Below are positions 1 through 10,196 of a DNA stretch of 62,266 bases, in pieces. The position numbers and the translations under genes were made by a program. The notes under the pieces are model-generated. The model saw only the letters and a list, made by a program, of their open reading frames with translations, had not been told where the DNA came from and did no database searches. Origin of the DNA: Rheinheimera mesophila (GTDB lineage Bacteria > Pseudomonadota > Gammaproteobacteria > Enterobacterales > Alteromonadaceae); NCBI RefSeq assembly GCF_000986865.1, contig NZ_LAVS01000088.1:1-62266 (forward strand). The letters are read 5' to 3'. Numbering within the stretch: position 1 is the first letter of the stretch; every line of letters starts with the position of its first letter.

Positions 1-536
1 TGGGCGTGCGCACAGCGCTGAAAAGTCGTACCATCTTTAACTTGCTTGGGCCGCTGATCAATCCGGCAAAACCCGATTATCAATTGCTTGGTGTGTACGA
101 TGCGGCGTTAACTCCCGTGATGGCGAACGCGCTACAGCAACTTGGAGCAAAAGCAGCCTGGGTGGTGCACGGCAGTGGTTGTGATGAAATCGCCCTGCAC
201 GGCGTGACTCAGGTCAGCGCCTTTTCTGGCGACGGTGCTATTGAATACTTTGAGCTGACACCAGCCGATTTTGGCTTACCCACACTGAGTCTGGAGCAAT
301 TAAGAGGGGGCACAGCAGCCGATAACGCTGCCGCCACACTGGCTATTTTGCAAGGCAAAGGCAAGCCGGCGCACAATCAGGCAGTCGCCGCCAACGTAGC
401 CGCTATGCTGGCGATAAGCCAGGGCCTGCCAAAACAGCAGGATTTAAAACAACTTACCCAGTCGGTGCTAGAGCATTTAGCGTCCGGACAGGCTTTTTCG
501 ACATTGACGCAGTTAAGGGAACTTAGTCATGGCTAA
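1..536 (+). CDS. trpD: Anthranilate phosphoribosyltransferase, C-terminal part (5' end outside window)
   Basis: TrpD transfers the phosphoribosyl group of PRPP to anthranilate, the second step of tryptophan synthesis in the cytoplasm. The window opens inside the gene: the frame is open from base 3, and the first visible residues (VRTALKSRTIFNLLGPLINP) match the conserved core of the family, so the GTG at position 6 is internal and not a start. About 178 residues remain, roughly the C-terminal half, including the TADNAAATLAI-type segment near the end. The stop codon overlaps the trpC start by 8 bases (ATGGCTAA), which suggests translational coupling. The order trpD-trpC(F)-trpB-trpA makes the call secure. 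Any trp attenuator would lie upstream of the window. Confidence 0.96.
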   Translation, partial: GVRTALKSRTIFNLLGPLINPAKPDYQLLGVYDAALTPVMANALQQLGAKAAWVVHGSGCDEIALHGVTQVSAFSGDGAIEYFELTPADFGLPTLSLEQLRGGTAADNAAATLAILQGKGKPAHNQAVAANVAAMLAISQGLPKQQDLKQLTQSVLEHLASGQAFSTLTQLRELSHG

Positions 537-1911
537 TGTGTTATCCACTATTATCGACCACAAAAAGCTGGAAGTGGCTGAGCGTAAAAAGCAGCTACCG
601 CTTGAACAGTTTCTGCCACTGGTGCAACCCAGCCAGCGTAACTTTTTAACAGCACTGCAGCAAAAAGGTCCACGTTTTATTTTGGAATGTAAAAAAGCCT
701 CGCCATCCAAAGGCTTAATCCGCAGCCCTTTTGATCTGGACGAAATTTGCGCCGCTTATGGCCGCTACGCCGACTGTATTTCGGTGCTGACCGACGAAAA
801 GTTTTTTCAGGGCAACTACGACTACCTGGCCAAAGTGCGGGCTAAAGTCAATCAGCCTCTGCTGCATAAAGATTTTATTATCGACCCCTACCAGATTTAC
901 CTTGGCCGTTTACAAGGTTCAGATGCAGTGCTTTTGATGCTCTCTGTGCTGAACGACCTGGAATATCTGGAACTAGCGCAGGTGGCAAAAAGCTTAAACC
1001 TGACGGTTTTGACCGAAGTCAGTAACGAGTCAGAAACATTAAGAGCTGTGGCTTTAGGTGCAGAGCTGATTGGTATCAATAACCGCGACTTACGCACCTT
1101 AGATACCAATTTAGAAACCAGCTTTAAGTTGGCACGGCTGATCCCTCAAGGTATTACCATCGTATCCGAATCAGGCATTTACAACTCACAGCAAGTGCGT
1201 CAACTGGCTAAAGTAGCAGATGCATTTTTGGTTGGCAGTTCACTGATGGCGCAAGCTGATTTAGCCAACGCCTGTCGTTCACTTATTCGGGGTGAACATA
1301 AAGTCTGTGGTTTAACCCGTGCCGAAGACAGTAAAGCAGTATTTGCAGCAGGCGCTTATTTTGGTGGGCTGATTTTTTATCCGAAATCGCCACGGTATGT
1401 CACCACAGAACAAGCCAAAGCAGTGCAACAAGGCGCGCCAGAGCTGTATTATGTCGGCGTGTTTGTCGATGAAGCGGTAGAGACAGTAGCCGCCATAGCA
1501 CGGGATTTAAAGTTAGCCGCAGTGCAATTACACGGTGAAGAATCCGATCTGTATTTACAAAAACTGCGGCCTTTATTGCCCAAAACCACAGAAATCTGGA
1601 AAGCCTACCGGGTGCAGCACAAGCTGCCCAGCTTAACCCGTTACGCCGACCGTTATTTGCTGGATGCTTATCACCCTACTCAGGCTGGAGGCACAGGGCA
1701 GCAGTTTGACTGGCAGCTACTGGACGAGCAACTGCTGGATAAAAAAGTGATGCTGGCCGGTGGTTTAACACCGGACAATGTCAAAGCGGCATTAAGACAT
1801 CAGGTTTTGGCTGTGGATCTTAACTCAGGCCTGGAATCCGCCCCCGGCATCAAAGATGCGGACAAAATTCAACAAGCTTTCACAACTATCAGAGAATTCA
1901 GTCATGACTAA
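529..1911 (+). CDS. trpC: Bifunctional indole-3-glycerol-phosphate synthase / phosphoribosylanthranilate isomerase
   Basis: A 460-residue fused enzyme catalysing two consecutive tryptophan-pathway steps, with the same TrpC-TrpF fusion as in enterobacteria. Residues 1 to about 255 form the IGPS barrel: [10 protein letters not shown] places Glu53 and Lys55 as in E. coli, and [19 protein letters not shown] and SESGI carry further active-site residues. From about residue 257 the PRAI barrel begins with KVCGLTR (catalytic Cys), followed by GVFVDE, VQLHGEE and [14 protein letters not shown]. The start overlaps the trpD stop by 8 bases, and the stop overlaps the trpB start by another 8 (ATGACTAA), so translation of the three genes is probably coupled. 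Nothing is missing relative to the family. Confidence 0.97.
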   Translation: MANVLSTIIDHKKLEVAERKKQLPLEQFLPLVQPSQRNFLTALQQKGPRFILECKKASPSKGLIRSPFDLDEICAAYGRYADCISVLTDEKFFQGNYDYLAKVRAKVNQPLLHKDFIIDPYQIYLGRLQGSDAVLLMLSVLNDLEYLELAQVAKSLNLTVLTEVSNESETLRAVALGAELIGINNRDLRTLDTNLETSFKLARLIPQGITIVSESGIYNSQQVRQLAKVADAFLVGSSLMAQADLANACRSLIRGEHKVCGLTRAEDSKAVFAAGAYFGGLIFYPKSPRYVTTEQAKAVQQGAPELYYVGVFVDEAVETVAAIARDLKLAAVQLHGEESDLYLQKLRPLLPKTTEIWKAYRVQHKLPSLTRYADRYLLDAYHPTQAGGTGQQFDWQLLDEQLLDKKVMLAGGLTPDNVKAALRHQVLAVDLNSGLESAPGIKDADKIQQAFTTIREFSHD

Positions 1912-3121
1912 ACTCAATTTAGATCCCTATTTCGGCGATTTTGGTGGCATGTTTGTGCCTGAATTGCTGGTGCCGGCTTTAGTGCAACTGGAGCAGGCTT
2001 TTGTCGATGCCCAGCAAGACCCGGCTTTTATCGCCGAGTTTCAGGCGCTGCTCAAAGACTACGCCGGTCGTCCGACACCTCTCACTTTGTGTCGTAATTT
2101 ATCGCCCAACCCACTGGCAAAAATTTACTTAAAACGCGAAGACTTATTGCACGGTGGCGCGCACAAAACCAATCAGGTGTTGGGTCAGGCGTTGCTGGCC
2201 AAACGCATGGGTAAGAAAGATATTATTGCTGAAACCGGCGCCGGTCAGCATGGTGTAGCGACTGCTCTGGCGTGCGCCTTGTTGGGCCTTAACTGCAAAA
2301 TTTATATGGGCGCTAAAGATATTGAGCGTCAGCAACCGAATGTGTTTCGGATGAAACTGATGGGCGCGACCGTGATCCCTGTCACCGCAGGCTCAGGCAC
2401 CTTAAAAGATGCCGTCAACGAAGCGATGCGCGACTGGTCTGGCAGTTACGCCACCAGCCATTATTTATTAGGCACTGCGGCTGGTCCTCACCCCTTCCCG
2501 ACTATAGTGCGCGAGTTCCAGAAAATGATTGGCGAAGAAGCCAAACAACAAATTCTCGAAGCTGAAGGCAAATTACCAGACGCGGTGCTGGCATGCGTTG
2601 GCGGTGGTTCCAACGCTATTGGTATGTTTGCTGACTTTATCAAAGAAGACGGTGTGCGTTTAATTGGTGTCGAGCCCGGTGGTATGGGTATTCAAACCCA
2701 CCAGCATGGTGCCGCCTTAAGCACCGGCAGTTTTGGTATTTTGCACGGCGCTTACACCGCTATTATGCAAACTCAGGATGGCCAGATTGAAGAGTCGTAT
2801 TCGGTATCTGCTGGTTTAGATTACCCTGCGGTCGGGCCACAACATACCTATCTGCAAAGCATAGGCCGGGCTGAATATGTGGCGATTAACGATGACGAAG
2901 CCTTGGCTGCGTTCCAGCATTTGGCCAAATCTGAAGGCATAATCCCGGCGCTTGAAAGCTCGCATGCGTTGGCTCATGCGCTAAAAATGGCAGCAGCGGC
3001 GACCGAACCTTTGGTGCTGTTAGTCAACTTATCCGGTCGTGGTGACAAAGATTTAAACCACGTCTATTCGATCATAGGCGAAGAGCATATTCAGCCAAAC
3101 AACATGGCCACGCGCAGCTAA
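1904..3121 (+). CDS. trpB: Tryptophan synthase beta chain
   Basis: The PLP-dependent beta subunit condenses indole with serine and works as an alpha2-beta2 complex with TrpA. The chosen ATG at 1904 gives 405 residues beginning [15 protein letters not shown], the family's usual N-terminus. The frame stays open upstream to 1856, but that part lies within trpC. HGGAHKTN places the Schiff-base lysine at Lys88, ETGAGQHG holds the catalytic Glu, and [10 protein letters not shown] is the PLP phosphate loop. Usual family length is near 397. The start lies inside the last codons of trpC (8-base overlap), and trpA follows after 10 bases. Confidence 0.97.
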   Translation: MTKLNLDPYFGDFGGMFVPELLVPALVQLEQAFVDAQQDPAFIAEFQALLKDYAGRPTPLTLCRNLSPNPLAKIYLKREDLLHGGAHKTNQVLGQALLAKRMGKKDIIAETGAGQHGVATALACALLGLNCKIYMGAKDIERQQPNVFRMKLMGATVIPVTAGSGTLKDAVNEAMRDWSGSYATSHYLLGTAAGPHPFPTIVREFQKMIGEEAKQQILEAEGKLPDAVLACVGGGSNAIGMFADFIKEDGVRLIGVEPGGMGIQTHQHGAALSTGSFGILHGAYTAIMQTQDGQIEESYSVSAGLDYPAVGPQHTYLQSIGRAEYVAINDDEALAAFQHLAKSEGIIPALESSHALAHALKMAAAATEPLVLLVNLSGRGDKDLNHVYSIIGEEHIQPNNMATRS

Positions 3122-3131
3122 GGAGATTTTT

Positions 3132-3935
3132 ATGCAACGTTATCAGCAGTTATTCAGCCGCCTTAGCGAAACCAAACAAGGCGCTTTTGTACCCTTCGTC
3201 ACTATGGGTGACCCAGGTCTTGAGTTGTCGTTTGATATTATCAAAACCTTAATAGATGCAGGCGCCGATGCACTGGAGCTGGGTATTCCGTTTTCAGACC
3301 CTATAGCGGACGGCCCAGTCATTCAAAACGCCAATATCCGCGCTTTGGCCGCCGGTGTCACGCCAGCCCAGTGTTTTGAGCTGATCAGTCGTATTCGCCA
3401 GTACAACCAAGACATTCCCATTGGCTTGTTGCTGTACAGCAATTTGGTGATGGCTCGTGGTATCGACACTTTTTATCAGCAGGCGCAGCAAGCCGGAGTC
3501 GATTCTATTCTGATTGCCGATGTGCCATTGCATGAAAGCAAGCTGTTCAGAAACGCGGCGATGAAACACAACATAGCGCCAATTTTTATCGCCCCGCCTA
3601 ATATCACTGACGACAGCTTACGTGAACTGGCCTCTTATGGCCGGGGTTATACTTATCTCTTGAGCCGCGCCGGTGTGACAGGCACCGAGACTCAGGCCGC
3701 TATGCCCGCCAGCACGCTGATTCATCAGCTCAAAGAATACCATGCAGCGCCTACGCTGTTGGGTTTTGGCATCTCTAAACCTGAGCATGTCAAAGCTGCG
3801 ATTGAAAGCGGCGCCGCCGGTGCTATTTCAGGTTCGGCTATAGTACAAATTATTGAAAAATATCAACATCAGCCACAGACGCTGCTCAGTGAACTGGCGA
3901 CTTTTGTTAGCAGTATGAAAGCCGCAACCCGGTAA
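3132..3935 (+). CDS. trpA: Tryptophan synthase alpha chain
   Basis: The TIM-barrel alpha subunit cleaves indole-3-glycerol phosphate to indole, which is channelled to TrpB. At 267 residues it is one shorter than the E. coli protein. [15 protein letters not shown] puts catalytic Glu49 and Asp60 at the canonical positions, and the C-terminal [10 protein letters not shown] and GAISGSAIV motifs bind phosphate. A clear AAGGAG ribosome binding site ends 7 bases before the ATG, so this gene has its own strong signal, unlike trpC and trpB. It is the last gene of the operon and is followed by a hairpin terminator. Confidence 0.97.
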   Translation: MQRYQQLFSRLSETKQGAFVPFVTMGDPGLELSFDIIKTLIDAGADALELGIPFSDPIADGPVIQNANIRALAAGVTPAQCFELISRIRQYNQDIPIGLLLYSNLVMARGIDTFYQQAQQAGVDSILIADVPLHESKLFRNAAMKHNIAPIFIAPPNITDDSLRELASYGRGYTYLLSRAGVTGTETQAAMPASTLIHQLKEYHAAPTLLGFGISKPEHVKAAIESGAAGAISGSAIVQIIEKYQHQPQTLLSELATFVSSMKAATR

Positions 3936-3976
3936 GTTCAACAGTCCGGGATAAACAGAGTTGCGCGGTAAAAAAA

Positions 3977-4003
3977 CGGGGCTGGATTTTATTCTCAGCC
4001 CCG
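3977..4003. terminator. Bidirectional terminator between trpA and the M14 peptidase gene
   Basis: An 8-bp GC-rich stem (CGGGGCTG / CAGCCCCG) has an 11-base loop. It is preceded by six A and followed shortly by five T, so it reads as an intrinsic terminator on both strands. It lies between the convergent trpA and peptidase genes. Confidence 0.85.
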
Positions 4004-4011
4004 GTTTTTAA

Positions 4012-5799
4012 CTATTCAATCAGAATCGGATATTTCAGGTAGTGCTGATCATAGTAAGGCAAACGCTGATACAACCATTGCAGCTTCGCTTGCGGATCTG
4101 CAGCCAGTTTTTTGTCTTGCTTTAAGGCCTCCTCAAATTCAGCTTTGAGTTTCTTGTCCTGCTTTAATGCGGTCTCAATTAACGGCACTATGGCGTAGGT
4201 TTCGTAGTACTCAACCCGTTCAAACATCCCCAGCATATAACCCCAGCTAAACAAAGAGTCAGGTGCTGTCGGCTCTAACAATGCCACAGCTAACGCACCT
4301 AACGGCTGATCTGTGCTGACCCGGACTGAGCCTGCGGGTAAGCGGATCTTTTGCCAGTTGCGGCTAAATTCCGCTTTCACCGCAAAGCGCCCCTCAAATG
4401 GCTTGTCGGCAAATTGGTATGAAGTCGCAGTTAATTGCTGTAACTGGATGGTCTTGGCCGATTTTAAGCTGGTAAATTGCACACCGTGCAATGCCAGTTT
4501 GGCGATGACCTCTTGCTGCTCAGGCGGGATCCAATAGGCCTTGGGGACGTCAATTTCTACTGCAGGTTCTTTTTCCCAGTACACCGGAAACTGCTCATAA
4601 TGGAGTGGCTTGCCTGTCCAGGTTTGATAACTGACACCGCTGATCGGATCTTTTTTCTGTACAGACTCCACGCCTTTAAACGAAATAAAGTCTGGAGTTT
4701 CACTGGCCTTCCAGGCCAATACCTGCCGCTCTGGTCTGGCATTTTCATCGGCCCTTTTCGCTAGTTTCAGCACAGTGCCTTGTTGCTGAAGTAATTTTAA
4801 ACTTTGCTCCAGCAAGACATAAGTTCCCAGTACCCGCTGTTTATAAGGCTTCAAGCTGTGGTTTTCGACCAGTACTGTCGGAATGTGGCGCAAATCGCCG
4901 TAACCCGTGGAGAAACGTGGTGAAGACGTAGAACCCGCCAGTCCTTTACTGAAATCAGAACTGTCATGCGCAAAGACCAAAGGCCCCGGAATGTGACCCG
5001 CAGCCGTCAACGCCTGATCCACTTCAGAGCGGAAACTGCTGGCAAGCCAACTGGCTGCATTGGGGCTTACTGCCGCAAAAGGCTGATTAAAACCATAGGT
5101 AATGTCGTATTGATAATCTTCACCGTCTGTAACGTGAATATCCAAATACAGATCCGGCTGATAACTGTTCAACACCTTCAACAGCGCCTGCATCTCCGGC
5201 GCTTCTGCCTTCATATAATCCCGGTTTAAATTCAGATTTTGCGCTGTAGCACGCCAGCCTTGCAGCGCAGGGCCCCGTTGATTCATACGGTTGTATTTAC
5301 CACTACGCTCATGGCCATCCACTGAAAAGATAGGGATAAACAATAAGTTAACTTCTTTTAATAACTCCGCTTTATCCCCATGCACTATGTCACGCAACAG
5401 CATTAAACCTGCATCTTTACCGTCAATTTCACCACTGTGAATACCAGCCTGAGCCAGCAAAACTGGTTTATTGTCCCGTCCTATCATGTCAGGGTCGGCA
5501 CCGGCTTTGACCAGATAAATAGCACGCCCTTGTGGGCTTTGGCCTATCACTTCGAGCTTAATCAAGGAGGTGCTTGCCGCCAGACGCTCTAAATACTTCA
5601 TTGTCGTGTCATAGTCGGGCGTTTCAGTTAAATCAGAGACTTCTGCCGGGGTAACCCAGGGATGCTGTGCCGGCCTCATCAGGTTCAGGCTGGAACCTTG
5701 CCAGTCAGGCAAAGGTGGTAAATGATCTGCAGCAGTCACAGCAAAAACCAGGCTGCACGCCAGAGAAAGAGCGAGTTTTTTCATTCTAAACAAATCCAT
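4012..5799 (-). CDS. Secreted M14-family metallocarboxypeptidase
   Basis: A zinc carboxypeptidase-type protein of about 595 residues, predicted to be exported. The N-terminus has a signal peptide (MKKLALSLACSLVFAVTAA). The zinc-binding set is visible: HSGE near residue 121 (His and Glu) and the second His in YLDIHVTDG near residue 222; LNLNRDY and VENHSLKPYKQR are typical of M14 proteins with a long C-terminal extension. Start choice is uncertain: an in-frame TTG at 5805, ATG at 5799 and ATG at 5784 all precede the signal peptide, and none has a strong ribosome binding site. Substrate cannot be inferred. It is convergent with trpA and probably transcribed alone. Confidence 0.88.
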   Translation of the reverse strand: MDLFRMKKLALSLACSLVFAVTAADHLPPLPDWQGSSLNLMRPAQHPWVTPAEVSDLTETPDYDTTMKYLERLAASTSLIKLEVIGQSPQGRAIYLVKAGADPDMIGRDNKPVLLAQAGIHSGEIDGKDAGLMLLRDIVHGDKAELLKEVNLLFIPIFSVDGHERSGKYNRMNQRGPALQGWRATAQNLNLNRDYMKAEAPEMQALLKVLNSYQPDLYLDIHVTDGEDYQYDITYGFNQPFAAVSPNAASWLASSFRSEVDQALTAAGHIPGPLVFAHDSSDFSKGLAGSTSSPRFSTGYGDLRHIPTVLVENHSLKPYKQRVLGTYVLLEQSLKLLQQQGTVLKLAKRADENARPERQVLAWKASETPDFISFKGVESVQKKDPISGVSYQTWTGKPLHYEQFPVYWEKEPAVEIDVPKAYWIPPEQQEVIAKLALHGVQFTSLKSAKTIQLQQLTATSYQFADKPFEGRFAVKAEFSRNWQKIRLPAGSVRVSTDQPLGALAVALLEPTAPDSLFSWGYMLGMFERVEYYETYAIVPLIETALKQDKKLKAEFEEALKQDKKLAADPQAKLQWLYQRLPYYDQHYLKYPILIE

Positions 5800-5883
5800 T
5801 TTCAAAGCTTTTTATCATATCGCCCCGTTTTTACCACTAACAGTCGACACAAGCCAGAGCTATCCGCAGATAAACTTAAAATT

Positions 5884-5928
5884 GCTGCCAGCTCACAGTG
5901 TTCAGCATAAAGGATATGAGCTGGCAGC
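5884..5928 (-). terminator. Long hairpin downstream of the RND pump gene
   Basis: A perfect 12-bp inverted repeat (GCTGCCAGCTCA / TGAGCTGGCAGC) with a 21-base loop lies 8 bases past the stop of the RND gene. On the minus strand it is followed by AATTTTAA, a weak U tract. Probable terminator of the efflux operon; the large loop is unusual. Confidence 0.6.
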
Positions 5929-5936
5929 CAGTTCAC

Positions 5937-8900
5937 TTAGGTTTTGGATGGGATCCGATAAATGGAGCAATACATCAGAGGTAAAAACAGCAATGTCAGG
6001 ATAGTGCCAAACCCCAGACCAAACATAATCACCACCGCCATACTGGCGAAAAAGTCATCTGTGACCAGAGGTAACATCCCCAGGATAGTGGTAATGGCCC
6101 CCATAGAAACAGGCCTCACCCGGCTGACCGCGCTGTTATAGACGGCCTGATAAGGCGCTAGCCCCTGACCTAACTCAAGTTTTATTTGATCCACTAACAC
6201 AATACCGTTCTTCACCAGCATGCCTGACAAGCTTAAAAAACCAAGCAACGCCAGAAAGCCAAAAGGTACATTAACCGATACCAATCCCAGTGTGACACCA
6301 ATCAAAGCCATGGGCACACAGGCCCAGATCACCAGTGCGTCACGCATCGAGTTAAACAACAACACAGTGATGACAAACATCACCAGATAGCCCATCGGCA
6401 AAGAGCTGAACAAGGCTTTTTGCGCTTTGGTCTGCGCTTCCAGCTCGCCGCCCCAACTCAGGCTGTAGCCTGTAGGCAGAGGGATAGCTTCGATCTGTGG
6501 CCTGACTCGTTTTAACAAAGAGGCCGCAGTGTCATCACTTAAGATATCGTGATCGGCCATCACTGTGACAGTGCGCTTACGGTCACGACGCATGATCTGT
6601 GGGTCTTCCCACTCCAGCGCAAAACTGCTGACCACCTGACTGATCGGAATATAGCGATTCAGTTTAGGGCTATACACCTGTAAATCTGCCAGCGCATCCA
6701 CACTTTGCCGTTCTGAATCCGGTGCACGGGTGATAATAGGTAATAAATGGGTGCCATCGCGATAAATACCCACAGTGCGACCATTGACGTGGGTCAGCAG
6801 CACATCGTCAATATCCTGCTTACTGATCCCAACTCTGCGTGCCAGAGCTTCATTAAATTGCGGTCGGATCACTTTGACTCTGTTGCTCCAGTCATCGCGT
6901 AGGTTACGGGTCCCCGGGTCCCGCGCCATAATGGCTTTGGCTTGCTCTGCCAGTTGTCGCAACACATTCGGATCCGCCCCACTGAAACGGGCTTCCAGTT
7001 TCGCGGCCGTCGAAGGCCCGACATCCAGTCGTTTTAACTTGTGCAACAGACCCGGATGTTGCTCGTTGATGTATGAGCTGACGTCTGCCATACGACCCGC
7101 TAGCAGTGATTTATCCTCAACCCGAACCACCAACTGACTATAGGCTGCATAAAAACGTTCCGGCTGATAGGTCAGCATAAACCTGTCGGCACCACGACCT
7201 GAAGTTAACGTAACCGCCTCAACACCATCCAGAGATTGTAAGTAGCGCACCACCTCCAATGCTTCTGCATCCGATTGTCGTATATCAGTTCCGGCTGGTT
7301 GCCATAAGTCGACTAAAAAAATCGGCGTGTTGGACGCAGGGAAAAACACCTGTTTTACTTTGGAAAAGCCGATGACCGACAGCACCAGCAACAAGGCCAT
7401 CAGCGTATAACTCAGCACCCTGTACCGTAATACAGCAGTGAGCGCCGCTCTATAGCCTTCAAAAATAAAACCACGATAAAGTTCAGCTTGCGGTGCTGTG
7501 GTATCGGCGCCGGCGTTTAGCTCTTCCTTAAAAAACAAACTGGCAAAAAACGGCGTCAGAGTAATAGCCGTTACCCAACTGAGCAGTAAACTGACCAATA
7601 ACACCCAAAACAGGCTACCGGCAAACTCACCTGTGGCATCGCTGGACAACCCTATAGGCGCAAAGGCGGTAATGGCGATCACAGTTGCACCTAATAACGG
7701 CCATTTGGTTTGTTTTACGATGGCCGAGGCCGATTGGCTGATCGTCAGACGTTTTTGCATACCGATTAAAATGCCTTCGGTAATGACGATAGCATTATCC
7801 ACCAGCATCCCAAGCGCTATGATCAGGGCGCCTAAGGATACCCGCTGCAGCTCAATTTGCATTTGCTGCATAAAAATAAAGGTACCCAGCACAGTCAGCA
7901 GTAAAATCAGGCCAATTAAAAAGCCACTGCGTAGTCCCATAAAGACCAGCAACACCACGATCACAATAGCAACGGACTCCACCAGGTTCAGTACGAAACC
8001 TCCAACCGAGGCCTGCACTTCAGCGGGCTGGTTGTAAATGGTATTGATATCCATCCCCACAGGACGGGCGTAATCCAGCTCTTTCATCCGTGCAGTGACC
8101 ATAGCTCCGACATCCACCACGTTCACGCCCTGACTGAACGACACCCCCAAGGTCAAGGTATTCTTGCCATTAAACTTTAAGATTTGGCTCGGTACTTCCT
8201 GCACGTCTTTATAAACTTTGGCGACATCGCCTAAATAAATCAGCTCCTTAGCGGCAGGGTTACTGATGATCAGTTGCTCCAGTTCCTGCACCGACTGAAA
8301 CTCGCCTGTCGGATGAATACGGATCCGATCAGGTCCATAGCGTAAAGCCCCGGCGTTACTCACCACGTTCTGAGTTTGTAATAAACTGGCAATTTGAGCC
8401 GGAGGGATACCCAATGAAGCCAGACGGGAGCGGGATATTTCGACCACAACTTGCTCTTGCTGCCGACCACTGACAGAGACTTTGCCAACCCCATCGACCA
8501 ACACCAGTTCGCGGCGTAAAAAGTCGACATAATCGCGAATTTCCTCGTCTGAGTAACCTTCGCCTGTGATGGCATACAACATACCGTACACATCACCGAA
8601 GTCATCATTGACCACAGGGGCCTGTACTCCGGGAGGTAACGCAGGTTTTAAATCGTTCACCTTACGCCGCAATTCATCCCAAATTTGTTTCAGCTCGTTT
8701 GCCCGATAAATTCCTTTCATCTCCACCATAATTTGCGAGGTACCGCTGGTAGAAATAGAAGTCACATGATCGACATAAGGCAACTGCTGAATGGCGTTTT
8801 CAATCGGGTAGCTGACCTCTTCTTCAACCTGCAAAGGCGAAGCGCCAGGGTAAGAGGTGATAATCAGTGCCTGCTTTAGCGTAAACTGTGGATCTTCCAA

Positions 8901-9002
8901 CCGCCCCAGTCCGAAATAAGCCATAATGCCGCCAATCAGCAGGATCAGCGTCACCAACCAGGACGAGGTTTTATTTTTTATAAAATACTGAGCAACATCC
9001 AT
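5937..9002 (-). CDS. RND-family efflux transporter, inner-membrane permease
   Basis: The 1021-residue length and layout are typical of tripartite RND pumps: TM1 at about residues 15-33, two large periplasmic domains, and two blocks of TM helices (about 335-520 and 850-1015). The TM4 proton-relay motif reads LGMLVDNAIV with a single Asp402, where AcrB has two adjacent Asp residues; this single-Asp form is common in some HAE and heavy-metal subfamilies. It starts 3 bases after the adaptor gene, so the two are co-transcribed. No outer-membrane factor gene is present, so the pump presumably uses a TolC encoded elsewhere. Substrate is unknown. Confidence 0.93.
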   Translation of the reverse strand: MDVAQYFIKNKTSSWLVTLILLIGGIMAYFGLGRLEDPQFTLKQALIITSYPGASPLQVEEEVSYPIENAIQQLPYVDHVTSISTSGTSQIMVEMKGIYRANELKQIWDELRRKVNDLKPALPPGVQAPVVNDDFGDVYGMLYAITGEGYSDEEIRDYVDFLRRELVLVDGVGKVSVSGRQQEQVVVEISRSRLASLGIPPAQIASLLQTQNVVSNAGALRYGPDRIRIHPTGEFQSVQELEQLIISNPAAKELIYLGDVAKVYKDVQEVPSQILKFNGKNTLTLGVSFSQGVNVVDVGAMVTARMKELDYARPVGMDINTIYNQPAEVQASVGGFVLNLVESVAIVIVVLLVFMGLRSGFLIGLILLLTVLGTFIFMQQMQIELQRVSLGALIIALGMLVDNAIVITEGILIGMQKRLTISQSASAIVKQTKWPLLGATVIAITAFAPIGLSSDATGEFAGSLFWVLLVSLLLSWVTAITLTPFFASLFFKEELNAGADTTAPQAELYRGFIFEGYRAALTAVLRYRVLSYTLMALLLVLSVIGFSKVKQVFFPASNTPIFLVDLWQPAGTDIRQSDAEALEVVRYLQSLDGVEAVTLTSGRGADRFMLTYQPERFYAAYSQLVVRVEDKSLLAGRMADVSSYINEQHPGLLHKLKRLDVGPSTAAKLEARFSGADPNVLRQLAEQAKAIMARDPGTRNLRDDWSNRVKVIRPQFNEALARRVGISKQDIDDVLLTHVNGRTVGIYRDGTHLLPIITRAPDSERQSVDALADLQVYSPKLNRYIPISQVVSSFALEWEDPQIMRRDRKRTVTVMADHDILSDDTAASLLKRVRPQIEAIPLPTGYSLSWGGELEAQTKAQKALFSSLPMGYLVMFVITVLLFNSMRDALVIWACVPMALIGVTLGLVSVNVPFGFLALLGFLSLSGMLVKNGIVLVDQIKLELGQGLAPYQAVYNSAVSRVRPVSMGAITTILGMLPLVTDDFFASMAVVIMFGLGFGTILTLLFLPLMYCSIYRIPSKT

Positions 9003-9005
9003 AGC

Positions 9006-10082
9006 TTACAGACCCCGCTCACGTTGCCATGGCCGAACCTGTTGGTTTTCTGCCAACTGCTGAACTCCCGCTGTCACTACCTGATCACCAACAGCTAAGC
9101 CGGATAAAACTTCAATACCCGCAGAAGTGATCCGACCGACAGTCACGGCTCGTCTGTTCACAACACCCTCGTTATACACCCAGACAAAACGCTCGGAAGC
9201 ATCAGCCGGTGAATCATTGGCAGCAAATACAGCGGTAGCTGGCACCACCACCACAGAATCCTGCGTGCGCATCAGTTGGCTCATATCAGCCACTACATTA
9301 GCCGTCATGCCAGAGAGCACGTTAAATTCCTGGGGCGCAGTCATACTAAACACCACTTTAAAGCTGTTGGTTGCACTGTCAGCCCGGGTGTCCCACTCTT
9401 TAATGCTGGCTTTATAGCTCAGGCTTGGGTAGGAATCAAAAATCACATCCGGCTGATAACTAATGTCTTTTTTTACCAGGGCTATCACATCTTCCGGCAC
9501 CTGGATCACCACATCCACCATACCTTTGAGCTGTAACTCCAGTATGGCTTGCTGGGCGGCGACGTTTTCGTGATTTTCCACTAAAGAACGCGACACTATG
9601 CCGCTAAAAGGAGCCACCAAATCGGTGTAGGACAAATTGGTCTGAGCGGTTTTTAAATCGGCTTCCGCCACCTGTAACTGCGCTTTGGCTTCATCGTACA
9701 TGGCCTGCGACACCAGTTTTTGTCCTATTAGGCTGGCGGCGCGGTCAAACTGGGCTTTGGACAACTGATAACGCGCCTGTGCCTGCTCCACTTTGAGTTT
9801 AAAATCAGTTGCATCCAAACGGGCTAACACGTCACCTTGTTTGACTTCCTGACCAGGCCGGATGGAGAATTGTATTAATTTGCCGCTGACCCGAAAGGTT
9901 AAACGGGCATTCTCAGTCGGCTCGACTATCGCTGGGAACTGGCGGATCAATTTTTGCTGACCATCCTGCACCAGGTGCAATTTTACCGGTCTGCTTTGCG
10001 GTTGTTCTGTTGTTTCTGCAGGCTTGGAGCAGCCCACAATAGAGACCATACACAAGAGCGCACTTAACATCTGTCTGGACAT
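9006..10082 (-). CDS. RND efflux periplasmic adaptor lipoprotein (membrane fusion protein)
   Basis: A 358-residue MFP/HlyD-type adaptor that bridges the RND permease and an outer-membrane channel. A lipoprotein signal is clear: MSRQMLSALLCMVSIVGC with the lipidated Cys at 18. The barrel-sandwich halves flank a coiled-coil hairpin (about residues 95-150, rich in Q, A and K), followed by the beta-barrel domain and a membrane-proximal domain ending in GLAVGDQVVTAGVQQL. It is the first gene of the operon and is divergent from a LysR gene across 114 bases, the usual layout for a LysR-controlled pump. Confidence 0.93.
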   Translation of the reverse strand: MSRQMLSALLCMVSIVGCSKPAETTEQPQSRPVKLHLVQDGQQKLIRQFPAIVEPTENARLTFRVSGKLIQFSIRPGQEVKQGDVLARLDATDFKLKVEQAQARYQLSKAQFDRAASLIGQKLVSQAMYDEAKAQLQVAEADLKTAQTNLSYTDLVAPFSGIVSRSLVENHENVAAQQAILELQLKGMVDVVIQVPEDVIALVKKDISYQPDVIFDSYPSLSYKASIKEWDTRADSATNSFKVVFSMTAPQEFNVLSGMTANVVADMSQLMRTQDSVVVVPATAVFAANDSPADASERFVWVYNEGVVNRRAVTVGRITSAGIEVLSGLAVGDQVVTAGVQQLAENQQVRPWQRERGL

Positions 10083-10110
10083 GTCTATCTTTCCCTTTTT
10101 TGCTCTAACG

Positions 10111-10126
10111 ACACAGCTTGTTGTGT
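10111..10126. promoter_or_regulatory. Inverted repeat in the RND/LysR divergent promoter region
   Basis: ACACA-N6-TGTGT lies in the 114-base gap between the divergent efflux operon and the LysR gene. A TATAGT hexamer on the minus strand lies about 7 bases upstream of it. The position fits an operator for the adjacent regulator, but this is inference from symmetry and location only. Confidence 0.35.
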
Positions 10127-10196
10127 GATTGCACTATACAAAAGCAGCATTAACATTAAAATTTATATTTATTTCACTTCTATATAAGAAAAATTG